From an uncultured Myxococcales bacterium (GTDB taxonomy: Bacteria; Myxococcota_A; UBA9042): 35,823 nucleotides of DNA. The stretch lies in NCBI GenBank assembly GCA_903883645.1, contig CAISBR010000109.1:1-35823 (forward strand), read 5' to 3'. Shown in pieces: positions 10,401-17,614 of this stretch. The translations under genes and the position numbers were made by a program. How positions within the stretch are numbered: position 1 is the first letter of the stretch; the number at the start of each line of letters is the position of its first letter. The notes under the pieces are model-generated. The model saw only the letters and a list, made by a program, of their open reading frames with translations. It searched no databases and was not told the origin of the DNA.

Positions 10401-13400
10401 AGCGCGACGTATGCCGACGGAACCGGCGCCAACGCCTCGTTCTACTACCCCTACGGCATCGCGGCCGACGCCAGCGGCAATGCGTATGTCGCCGACACGT
10501 ACAACAACCGGATTCGCAAAGTCACCCCGGCTGGCATAGTCACCACTCTGGCCGGCAACGCTGCGCCCGGTTACACAGACGCCAAGGGCACTTCGGCCCT
10601 ATTCAACCTGCCCTTTGGCATCGCGCTCGACAAGGCGGGCAACCTGGTTGTGGCCGACTACAACAACAACGTGATTCGCAAGATCGCCACTGACGGCACG
10701 GTCACGACCCTAGCCGGCACCGGCGCAGCGGGCTGGGGAGACGGCCCCGCGGGCTTAGCCAAGTTCAACCACCCCACCGGCGTCGCGGTTGGCCCCGGCG
10801 GCTTGATTGCTGTCGCCGATTACGCCAACCACCGCATCCGGATCATCGATAGCAAAGGCAATGTAACCACGCTCGCAGGCTCAGGAAGTGCGACGTTCGC
10901 CGACGCCAAGATCGGCAGCCAAGCGTCGTTCTACTACCCCCTGGACTTGCGCTTTGACAACAGCGGCACGTTGTTTGTGGGCGACCAATACAACCACCGC
11001 ATCCGCATGGTCACCGCAACAGGCGAGGTGAGCACGGTAGCGGGCACCGGCGTAGCGGGCATCCAAGACGGCGACGCCGCCAGCGCGCGCTTCTACTACC
11101 CCTGGGGCATCGCCATTGGCCCCGACGGCGCAGTCTACGTGGGCGATCGCTACAACCACCGGATACGCAAGATCTTAGGCGGAAAAGTCTCGACCTGGGC
11201 GGGCACAGGTGTGGCGGGCTGGCTCGACGGTCAGGCCAACTTGGGCCGCTTGAACTACCCGGCGGCAATCGCCTTTGATCCCGCAGGCTACTTGTACATT
11301 GGCGACGGCAACAACCACCGCATCCGCCGGGTGCGCGACGGCTCGGCGTGGTGCTTCGTCGGTTCGCAATGCGCCACGGCCGGGTGGGTAAACCCCAACA
11401 ATTCATGCCAGATCTGCGACCCATCTACCTCGCAGAGCAAGTGGACCACCCTCGTCGACTCGTCGGCCTGCGACGACGGCGACCTGTGCACCCAAAGCGA
11501 CGCGTGCGTACAGGGCAAGTGCGGCGGCAGCGCAACTTCTTGCAATGACGGCGATTCGTGCACGCTCGACGTGTGCAACGGCGGCACGAGCCTGTGCACC
11601 TTTACCCCCATCGTCGGCTGCGGCGGCAACTGCGGCGGCGCGAGCGACTGCGACGACAGCAACCCCTGCACTACAGACAGCTGCATCAGTGGCAAGTGCC
11701 AGAATGCCAACAACAACTTGGCGTGCGACGACGGCAATTCGTGCACGTTGGGCGACCAGTGCGTGGGCGGTAGCTGCACCGCGGGCAACCAGGTCGTCGT
11801 GTCGACACTCGCCGGGTCAGGCACGTACGGCTACAAAGACGGCGCGGGCAACCAGGCGCAATTCAAGCGCCCATTCGGCCTAGATTTCGATGGTGACGGC
11901 AACTTCTATGTCGCCGAGTACGACGGGCACGTGATCCGCAAAGTGGCACCCGATAGCACCGTAAGTCTGTTCGCTGGCAGCGGAACGGGCGGCTTGGCCG
12001 ACGGCAAGGGCGCTGCGGCCTCGTTCTACTACCCCACCGATGTCGCAGTCGGCCCGGGCAACAAAGTATACGTGGCCGACCGCTATAACCACCGCGTGCG
12101 CGTGATCGACCCCGATGGCACCGTGGCGACGCTCGCCGGCTCGGTCAGTGGTTATCTAGACGGCCCCGCTGTGTCGGCGCGCTTCCAAGAGCCCATCGGC
12201 ATCGCAGTCAACGCGGCGGGCGTCGTGCTAGTGGTCGAATATGCTGGGCATCGCATCCGCCGCATCCAAGGTGGTGTCGTCACCACACTGGCGGGCAGCA
12301 TCGCTGGATTCGCCGACGGCCCAGGCAGCAAGGCACAGCTCAACGGCCCGATTTCTATCGCGTTCGACAGCGCAGGCAACGGCATCTTCGTCGAGTTTGC
12401 CGGCAACCGCATCCGCAAGGTCACACCGGGCGGCGTGGTGAGCACGCTAGCCGGCACAGGGGTCGGCGGCTACATGGACGGCGCGGCTAACACTGCTATG
12501 TTCTTGAATCCATGGGGCATTGCCGTCGATGGCGCCGGCACAATCTACGTCGCCGACCGCAGCAACCACCGCATTCGCACGCTGTCGGCATCGGGCGTGG
12601 TCAGCAAGTTCGCCGGCACAGGCACACCGGGCTTTAAAGACGGCAGCACCAGCGCGGCGCAGTTGAACGCCCCCACGGGCATCGCAGTCGACGCTCAGGG
12701 CCAAGTGTGGGTGGGCGGCGACCAAGACGAGCGAATCCGCAAGGTGGTCGATTCGACCAAGCCCTGCGGCGTGGGCGGCCTTTGCTACGCCGCGGGCATG
12801 CCCAACCCAGCCAACGACTGCGAGGTTTGCGATCCCAGCAAGTCTCCGACTACATTTAGTATTGCTGCCAACGGCTCCGCCTGTAGCGACGGCAAGGCCT
12901 GCACCGCCCCCGATGCGTGCGGTAGCGGCGCGTGCATCGCGGCTGCAGTCACGTGCGACGACAACAACGCCTGCACCACCGACGCCTGCGACACGCAAAC
13001 CGGCGCGTGCCTCAACAAGCCCATCATGGGCTGCAACGGCTACTGCGGCAAAGACGCGGACTGCGACGACAGCAACCCATGCACCACCGACACGTGCCCC
13101 GCAAGCAAGTGCCAGTTCGCCAACAACACCCTGCCCTGCGACGACGGCGACGCGTGTACCACTGGCGATATCTGCAGCAGCGGCGGGTGCTTGCCTGGCA
13201 TTCAGGTGTGGGTTGACACGCCGGCGGGCAGCGGGGTCGCGGGCTACAAGGACGCTACGGGTATGGGTGCGCAGTTCAACGTGCCGCTGGGCGTCGATGC
13301 ATTAGACGACGGCACGGCATATGTGGCCGACACCAACAACCACCGTATTCGCAAAATCGCCGCCGATGGCAGCGTAACCACACTTGCGGGCTCGGGAAAT

Positions 13401-14453
13401 GCTGGGTTCTTGGATGCGAACGGCGCATTGGCATGGTTCAGCTCGCCCGCCGATGTGGGCCACGACGCCGCTGGCAACGTGTATGTGGTCGACCGCGACA
13501 ACCACGCCGTGCGCAAAATCACCGCAGACGGTACGGTGAGCACGGTCGCCGGCTCGGGGGCGCCGGGCATCGTCGACGACAAGGGGGCCAAGGCCAAGTT
13601 CAACACGCCGTACAGCCTTGCGGTCGCACCCTCGGGCGTGGTGTACGTGGCGGACTACGGCAACCACCGCATCCGCAAAGTCGCGGTCGACGGCACGGTG
13701 ACGACGCTGGCCGGCTCGAGCTTGGGCTACGCCGACGGGAGCGGCGCCGCGGCCAAGTTCAATCAACCCATCGGCATCGGCATGGATCGGGCCGGCACGC
13801 TATATGTGGCTGAATACTCTGGACATCGCCTGCGCAAGGTCACGGCTGACGGCGTTGTGACGACCATCGCGGGCACGGGCGTGGCGGGCAGCAAAGACGG
13901 CGACCCCAGCGTGGCGAGCTTCTACTACCCGTGGGGCATAGCGGTCGATAACGCAGGGGTCATCTACGTGGCCGACCGCTACAACAACCGCATCCGCCGC
14001 GTCGAGCCCGGCTTGGTTTCGACGTGGGCGGGCACCGGCGGCGCGGGCTACAAGGACGGCAACGCAATGGCTGCCTTATTCAACTACCCGGTAAATTTGG
14101 CAATTACCGCCCAAGGCAGCGTATGGGTGGCCGACGGCAACAACTCGCGCATCCGCCGGGTCCGGGCCACGGCCCTGAGCTGCACCATCGGCAGCGTGTG
14201 CTGGTCGAACGGCAGCGACAACCCCGCACAGACCTGCCAGGTGTGCAACGGCGCCGCGTCGCAAAGCAAGTGGAGCGCCAAGTCCGACACCAGCCCGTGC
14301 GCCGACGGCAACCTGTGCACCGCCAGCGACACGTGCGGCAGCGGGCAGTGCAAGGGGGCGACCGCGTGCGACGACGGCAATGCCTGCACCGCCGATAGCT
14401 GCGAGGCCGCTAGCGGGGCGTGCTCGCACACAATCATCAGTAATTGTCCGTAG
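7425..14453 (+). CDS. giant Cys-rich lipoprotein with three NHL beta-propellers
   Basis: 2342 aa. The ATG at 7425 has GGGAGAA just upstream; the signal peptide ends LLAAC (Cys35), then an Asp/Ala-rich linker to about 105. Residues about 108-980 are a long chain of Cys modules (CDDGNPCTxDxCD and variants). Three beta-propellers follow at about 984-1309, 1456-1774 and 1928-2248. I count six NHL blades in each, every one ending in a motif like YNNRIRKV after 'G(N/T)xYVAD'. Each propeller is followed by a short CxxGxxC....NPxxxCQxC linker and another CDDGN block. The layout is therefore a Cys-rich/NHL module present three times. NHL propellers usually bind proteins, peptides or glycans; the role here is unknown. 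A surface adhesin or recognition protein is a guess. The TAG stop at 14451-14453 abuts the GTAG of a REP-like repeat. Confidence 0.9.
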   Translation: MHRLPNSVRLCRSTTVKKNVHALLALALATLLAACGADDSIVVGGAIDASPGADATELDGNVVDTFGGDTAAADTLADAAPPLDAVPGDTADAYGTQDADTSADTQAACPESSACDDGNPCTAGDSCKGGVCTGGAPLACDDGNPCSDDTCDPKAGCVNLANAASCSDGNACTGPDVCKQGKCSGGQVTCDDSNPCTDDVCDPVKGCSAVPNAAPCVDANACDLGDTCEAGACKGGKAKDCSDGNPCTLDSCDPASGTCSHPAAEAACDDGSQCTSSDACKDGQCVGTQVVCDDGNPCSTDSCDKAAGCVAVLNQAPCDDGNACSDFDKCDQGKCKGIAKDAADCDDGNACTTDSCDKKLGCVALNNTAVCDDGNSCTVGDTCEGGKCASGVNTCDCQKDSDCAAKEDGNACNGTLFCDKSKGTCVVNPKTIITCPTAGNSACAQQKCDTTTGQCALGPISEGNPCDADGTVCTAGDKCVAGTCGAGSQVMCDDNNPCTTDTCDPIAGCKNVANNAPCDADGNACTAGDGCADKVCNSGKLKICDDNNPCTADSCDKSSGACVFDGSAKEGDPCDADGSNCTPGDACKLGACQKGAALNCDDSSVCTIDSCNPNSGCLHLAATAACDADGDACTVGDVCDSKLCVAGPKKNCDDGDLCTADACDATSAACSHAALVGCGGNCATDGDCDDKNLCTTDSCSKGKCAYVAAAGTCDDGNVCTKGDACTGGKCSGAALNCDDGKVCTSDSCDTATGCKNVDNLGPCDDGDGCTSGDQCKAGSCGAGLPKVCDDGDACTKDTCNPADGSCKFTGIAGCGIYCAKSLDCDDKNVCTDESCQGGKCVWVNNTLGCDDANPCSVGDVCASSKCVSGAAKNCSDNNACTADSCDTSSGNCVNTSLAATATCDDGNACTNGDNCSGINALGKAACSGIAKSCNDGNACTTDTCVAASGGCTYANNALPCDDGNPCTPADTCASGKCVAGSQLTIDTMAGSGSATYADGTGANASFYYPYGIAADASGNAYVADTYNNRIRKVTPAGIVTTLAGNAAPGYTDAKGTSALFNLPFGIALDKAGNLVVADYNNNVIRKIATDGTVTTLAGTGAAGWGDGPAGLAKFNHPTGVAVGPGGLIAVADYANHRIRIIDSKGNVTTLAGSGSATFADAKIGSQASFYYPLDLRFDNSGTLFVGDQYNHRIRMVTATGEVSTVAGTGVAGIQDGDAASARFYYPWGIAIGPDGAVYVGDRYNHRIRKILGGKVSTWAGTGVAGWLDGQANLGRLNYPAAIAFDPAGYLYIGDGNNHRIRRVRDGSAWCFVGSQCATAGWVNPNNSCQICDPSTSQSKWTTLVDSSACDDGDLCTQSDACVQGKCGGSATSCNDGDSCTLDVCNGGTSLCTFTPIVGCGGNCGGASDCDDSNPCTTDSCISGKCQNANNNLACDDGNSCTLGDQCVGGSCTAGNQVVVSTLAGSGTYGYKDGAGNQAQFKRPFGLDFDGDGNFYVAEYDGHVIRKVAPDSTVSLFAGSGTGGLADGKGAAASFYYPTDVAVGPGNKVYVADRYNHRVRVIDPDGTVATLAGSVSGYLDGPAVSARFQEPIGIAVNAAGVVLVVEYAGHRIRRIQGGVVTTLAGSIAGFADGPGSKAQLNGPISIAFDSAGNGIFVEFAGNRIRKVTPGGVVSTLAGTGVGGYMDGAANTAMFLNPWGIAVDGAGTIYVADRSNHRIRTLSASGVVSKFAGTGTPGFKDGSTSAAQLNAPTGIAVDAQGQVWVGGDQDERIRKVVDSTKPCGVGGLCYAAGMPNPANDCEVCDPSKSPTTFSIAANGSACSDGKACTAPDACGSGACIAAAVTCDDNNACTTDACDTQTGACLNKPIMGCNGYCGKDADCDDSNPCTTDTCPASKCQFANNTLPCDDGDACTTGDICSSGGCLPGIQVWVDTPAGSGVAGYKDATGMGAQFNVPLGVDALDDGTAYVADTNNHRIRKIAADGSVTTLAGSGNAGFLDANGALAWFSSPADVGHDAAGNVYVVDRDNHAVRKITADGTVSTVAGSGAPGIVDDKGAKAKFNTPYSLAVAPSGVVYVADYGNHRIRKVAVDGTVTTLAGSSLGYADGSGAAAKFNQPIGIGMDRAGTLYVAEYSGHRLRKVTADGVVTTIAGTGVAGSKDGDPSVASFYYPWGIAVDNAGVIYVADRYNNRIRRVEPGLVSTWAGTGGAGYKDGNAMAALFNYPVNLAITAQGSVWVADGNNSRIRRVRATALSCTIGSVCWSNGSDNPAQTCQVCNGAASQSKWSAKSDTSPCADGNLCTASDTCGSGQCKGATACDDGNACTADSCEAASGACSHTIISNCP

Positions 14454-14475
14454 TAGAAGAAGGGTGCCTTCTTCT
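14442..14475 (+). repeat. REP-like element, copy a
   Basis: Copy of the GTAGAA repeat family at the 3' end of the NHL lipoprotein gene. GTAG at 14453-14456 shares its G with the stop codon. It is the best hairpin of the set: AGAAGAAGG, loop GTG, CCTTCTTCT, a perfect 9-bp stem at 14455-14475. There is no T-run after it. It forms a direct pair with copy b, 132 bp apart. Confidence 0.85.
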
Positions 14476-14572
14476 TCAGGCCCGAGTGCTGCCGCGTTTG
14501 GGGGCCCGCGATGGGCTGCATTTTCGGACGTGGCCGCCACGACGTCGCTCACGGTTCGCCAAAATGCCGCTG

Positions 14573-14604
14573 CAATTTCAGCGAGTAGAACAAGGCAGCC
14601 ATTG
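14573..14604 (+). repeat. REP-like element, copy b
   Basis: CAATTTCA box, then GTAGAA at 14585 and an imperfect hairpin CAAGGC-A-GCC(A)TTG with one bulge. It lies about 40 bp upstream of the PHP-domain lipoprotein start. Second member of the direct pair with copy a. Confidence 0.85.
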
Positions 14605-14644
14605 AGGCTTGCATCGTTGGCCGGTTCCGGCAAGACTGCAGGGC

Positions 14645-16327
14645 ATGAAGCGCACTCCATCCCGGTTCCTGTCGTCCGTCCTAACCGCCGCCGTCGCCCT
14701 GTCCGCCTGCGGCAGCTCGGACGGCAGCTCGACTGCGGCCACAAAAGACAGGACTGTCAGCATAGTAGACACCGCGTCGCCGACCGATTCGACCGCTGAC
14801 CTCGCCGTTACGCCGACCGTCACTGAGACGGGTGCACCCGTGTTGCCTCCGGGTCCTCCGCTGCCCACGGGGCGAGGCTGGCAGTGGGGGCGTACGGTGG
14901 TGCATATCCACTCGGCGTTCTCGCACGATGCCTGCGATGGCGAAATCGACGTGACGGGCAAAGCCAACCCCGACTGCCTGCAGCAGTTTCGCGATGCGCT
15001 GTGTGCCTCGACGCTCGACGTGGCGTTTGTGACAGACCACCCCGCGCACATGAGCGAGTTCCCATTTGAGAAATTGCTCAACTATCGACAGGATTTGGGC
15101 GACAAGCTGCTGGGCCCCGTTGGGGCGCCTCAGGCCAACCTAATCCAGTGCCCCGCGACCAAAGAGGTGCCGGCGCACCCGCTGATTGTGACGGTCGGAT
15201 TCGAGGCGAACCACTTGATGCCGGTTGGGCTGCATCATCATGTTTCTCCAACTGAATTTGAGGGCGGATCGCTCTCGGACGCGGTGACGCTCACCGATGT
15301 GCAAGCCCATGTCGCTGCCGTCAAGTCTGCGGGCGCGCTGGTGGTCAATGCCCATAGTGAGGAGACGGATGTTTCGGCACAACGCCTGGTTGATTCGGGC
15401 ATCGATGCGATGGAAATCTACAACATTCACGCCAACTTTCTTACTGTGATCGGTGGTCAGGGTGGCAAGCCGAAGCTCGGCAAAGTGTTCGAGCTTGAGC
15501 ACTTCTTGGGGCCCAAAGAGACCTCGCCCTGGCCCGACTTGGTGCTGATGATCATGCTCGATATGCAACCCGAGGCGGCGTACGAGAAGTGGCACACGGT
15601 GCTGGCGCAGAAGCACGTAACTGCGCTGGTGGGCAACGATGTGCACCGCAACGTCAAGCTCGAAGCGTACTGTGGTCCTGGTGGGCAGTATGAGGGCGTC
15701 TGCAAACCGTTCGCCGATAAGTATCCGAATCTTGTGAAGTTACTGACCGAAGGTGGCATGCCGATGATGGCGGATGGCGACCGGATCGACAGCTATCGCC
15801 GGATGCTTCGCCTGGTCAGTGACCGAGTGCTGGTGAGCAGCGGCACCGCGACGGAGGACAAGGTCGAAGCGTACAAAGGCGCGTTGCGCGACGGCCACAA
15901 CTGGGTGGTGTTCGACCTACTGGGCGAGCCCGACGACTTTGACATGGTGGGCAAAGCTGGCGAAACTTGGGTTGAAATGGGCGGAAAGCTGCACATCGGC
16001 GATGTACTTTGGCTGCGGACGCCGCGACGCGCCTACCCCGCGACCTGGATGCCGTGGAGCGAGGCGGACACGCGCAATGCGGCTGACCCGACGGAAATTC
16101 GTACACTGCTATGGCGCACCACGACCGACGGCCAGCCGGCGCAGGTCGTTCAAGAATACAAGGGCTTCGCGCAAGTCGCGAGCTATAAGCTCGACAAGCC
16201 TGGGCGGTACCATCTAGAAGTGCGCATGACTCCGCGGCACCTACGCCCCTGGCTCAAGGCCCTGGGGCAGTACGCCGACGCTGAGCAGCGGTGGGTGGTG
16301 GGCAACCCGACCGAGGTCGCTCCCTAG
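14645..16327 (+). CDS. PHP-domain metal-dependent hydrolase, lipoprotein
   Basis: 560 aa. The signal peptide ends VALSAC (Cys22), followed by a Ser/Thr/Pro-rich linker to about 80. The catalytic part opens with VVHIHSAFSHDACDG, where His87 and His89 form the HxH of a PHP (polymerase and histidinol phosphatase) metal site. It continues with VAFVTDHPAH, VVNAHSEE and LVGNDVH, which are the further His/Asp ligands expected of the fold. PHP proteins hydrolyse phosphoesters or act as histidinol phosphatases in the cytoplasm. Here the enzyme would be membrane-anchored and outside the cytoplasm. The C-terminal 180 residues look like a separate beta-rich domain. The start is the ATG at 14645 because it begins the signal peptide; the upstream ribosome site is weak. 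Substrate unknown. Confidence 0.85.
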   Translation: MKRTPSRFLSSVLTAAVALSACGSSDGSSTAATKDRTVSIVDTASPTDSTADLAVTPTVTETGAPVLPPGPPLPTGRGWQWGRTVVHIHSAFSHDACDGEIDVTGKANPDCLQQFRDALCASTLDVAFVTDHPAHMSEFPFEKLLNYRQDLGDKLLGPVGAPQANLIQCPATKEVPAHPLIVTVGFEANHLMPVGLHHHVSPTEFEGGSLSDAVTLTDVQAHVAAVKSAGALVVNAHSEETDVSAQRLVDSGIDAMEIYNIHANFLTVIGGQGGKPKLGKVFELEHFLGPKETSPWPDLVLMIMLDMQPEAAYEKWHTVLAQKHVTALVGNDVHRNVKLEAYCGPGGQYEGVCKPFADKYPNLVKLLTEGGMPMMADGDRIDSYRRMLRLVSDRVLVSSGTATEDKVEAYKGALRDGHNWVVFDLLGEPDDFDMVGKAGETWVEMGGKLHIGDVLWLRTPRRAYPATWMPWSEADTRNAADPTEIRTLLWRTTTDGQPAQVVQEYKGFAQVASYKLDKPGRYHLEVRMTPRHLRPWLKALGQYADAEQRWVVGNPTEVAP

Positions 16328-16359
16328 ACAAAGGCAGCCTTCTTCTACTCCTTGAAACT
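16328..16359 (-). repeat. REP-like element, copy c
   Basis: Minus-oriented copy: TTTCAAG, GTAGAA, then AAGGCTGCCTT, a perfect 11-base palindrome. It begins right after the stop of the PHP gene and contains the TAG stop of the transposase gene (16345-16347), so the transposase ends SFKE from repeat codons. It is inverted relative to copies d and e at the other end of the transposase gene. Confidence 0.88.
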
Positions 16360-17304
16360 ACGTGTAATCGCCCTAATCAGGTTGGCAGGAGCCATGCAGG
16401 GAGGCGCCGCCGGAAACGCCCAGAGCGGGAATGCCACGAAGGTCACCCGTTTGCTCGTCGTGGCTCGGTGGGCAGCCGCAACCTGCCGCTCGCGTGCGTC
16501 GCTGTATGCAACATCAAACGCCTTGCGCCGCGCCAAGTACTCGCGCGCCGAGGCCATGCTGCCTGCATGTACTTTCGCGGCTGCTTTCTTCTTGGGCGGC
16601 GGCGACTTGCCGACACCTCCAGCCGGGGAATCGCCTTGCTGTAGCTCGGGTCGCCCCAAGGCCTCAAGCGAAATTTCATCAGCAATTGCATTAACTTGTA
16701 GGCGCCATTCGTCTGACGGCACGCCGTCAAAGCAAGGCAATGGCGTCAACTTCGGCGCAAGCTGTCGCGTATAGTCGGACTCAGGAAGCGGCTCCGTCAG
16801 ATTGCGGCTATCCAGGGCCCGCTGCGTCCGGTCGACATGGGCCCCGGCCAGTTCGGTGCCGTCAAGCAGCCAATGCGTGCTCGAAACCCCCGCCCAATCG
16901 CGAGGATGCGTGGCCACGCCCGCGCGCACGCCCTGCCCCAACACGTAGCGCAGGCGCCGAAGTTGCGCCTCGGGCTCCATGAGAATCGGCACCACGTGCG
17001 CCCGCCGCGCCCACACTGGCCCGGTGCGACGCTGACGGTCGTTGACCAGGCGCGCCACCGCTGCGTGGAAATGCCCCATGAAGCTGCGGAGTTGCTCGGG
17101 CTCCGCAATGGAGTAAATTGCGTGATAGTGATTCGACATGAACGTAAACGCGTGGATCTGTACCGGAAACTTGGCCTGAGAGTCCGCCATCGCTCCAAGA
17201 ATAGCGGCAGTCATGTCGCGGTCGGCGGGGTCAAACCACCAAGTTCCGTCAACAGTTCGCATGGTTACTTCGTGCAGCAGGCTCGGGTCGTACCAACGGC
17301 GCAT
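16345..17304 (-). CDS. REP-associated tyrosine transposase (RAYT, IS200-like Y1)
   Basis: 319 aa single-strand DNA transposase of the IS200/IS605 TnpA relatives. RAYTs cut and join REP hairpins at a GTAG-type tetranucleotide. Visible signs are the HUH-type motif in FTFMSNHYHAIYS (His59, His61), then LRRLRYVLGQGVRAGVATHPRDW with the likely catalytic Tyr120. The latter matches the conserved 'Y..NPVRAGLV..P..W' signature of RAYTs, and SSTHW follows it. The C-terminal 130 residues are Lys/Pro/Ala-rich and not conserved by eye. I start at the ATG at 17304 because GGGGGA lies 4 bases upstream; a TTG 33 bases further up is less likely. No accessory TnpB is present. The gene is flanked by inverted copies of the GTAG repeat (c downstream; d and e upstream), the layout described for RAYT-REP units. 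Confidence 0.85.
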   Translation of the reverse strand: MRRWYDPSLLHEVTMRTVDGTWWFDPADRDMTAAILGAMADSQAKFPVQIHAFTFMSNHYHAIYSIAEPEQLRSFMGHFHAAVARLVNDRQRRTGPVWARRAHVVPILMEPEAQLRRLRYVLGQGVRAGVATHPRDWAGVSSTHWLLDGTELAGAHVDRTQRALDSRNLTEPLPESDYTRQLAPKLTPLPCFDGVPSDEWRLQVNAIADEISLEALGRPELQQGDSPAGGVGKSPPPKKKAAAKVHAGSMASAREYLARRKAFDVAYSDARERQVAAAHRATTSKRVTFVAFPLWAFPAAPPCMAPANLIRAITRSFKE

Positions 17305-17443
17305 CGCATCCCCCGCGGACACATCAGAGGTCCGCAATTGGGTGATCGATCTCAGCGCCTACTTTGCCGCGGCTGGCCGCGAAAAAACTTGTCGGACCCG
17401 CGCCACCAGTTGGGGCAGAGCGATGGCATCGAGCAAATAGTCA

Positions 17444-17478
17444 TTATTTTCAAGCTGTAGAATAAGGGTGCCTTACTG
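17444..17478 (+). repeat. REP-like element, copy d
   Basis: TTTTCAAG, GTAGAA at 17457, then TAAGG-GTG-CCTTA, a 5-bp stem with a 3-base loop. It lies about 140 bp upstream of the RAYT start, inverted relative to copy c. Direct pair with copy e, 136 bp apart. Confidence 0.88.
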
Positions 17479-17580
17479 CGCCCTTCGCCTGACCGGTGAT
17501 CGTAGCCGCCGGGGCTCCTCGGCGCCTGCTCGCGTAAGTTGCACCGACTCGCCAGCCCCGCGTGGAGCCACCCACTCTAA

Positions 17581-17614
17581 CAATTTCAAGCAGTAGAACG
17601 AGGCTGCATTGCTG
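17581..17614 (+). repeat. REP-like element, copy e
   Basis: CAATTTCAAG, GTAGAA at 17593, then a degenerate palindrome (GAGGCTGCATTG). It ends at the stop codon of the EGF/somatomedin-B lipoprotein gene. Confidence 0.85.

Larger units (their letters stand above)
17305..17614. other. 310-bp region with paired REP-like copies
   Basis: This lies between the start of the RAYT gene and the stop of the EGF-type lipoprotein gene; both read leftwards. It contains REP copies d and e and about 100 bp of GC-rich sequence between them, with CCGGGGCT at 17509-17516 and a possible CGCCG..CGGCG hairpin. No gene is seen. Confidence 0.7.

Noticed and set aside
14455..14475. Rho-independent terminator after the NHL lipoprotein gene
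   Set aside because: The hairpin is perfect, but no T-run follows and the same core recurs in both orientations at other gene ends, so it was assigned to the REP family.
16328..17614. Complete IS200/IS605 insertion sequence
   Set aside because: There is no TnpB. The transposase carries the RAYT-type Y..VRAG signature, and the flanking repeats occur many times without the gene.
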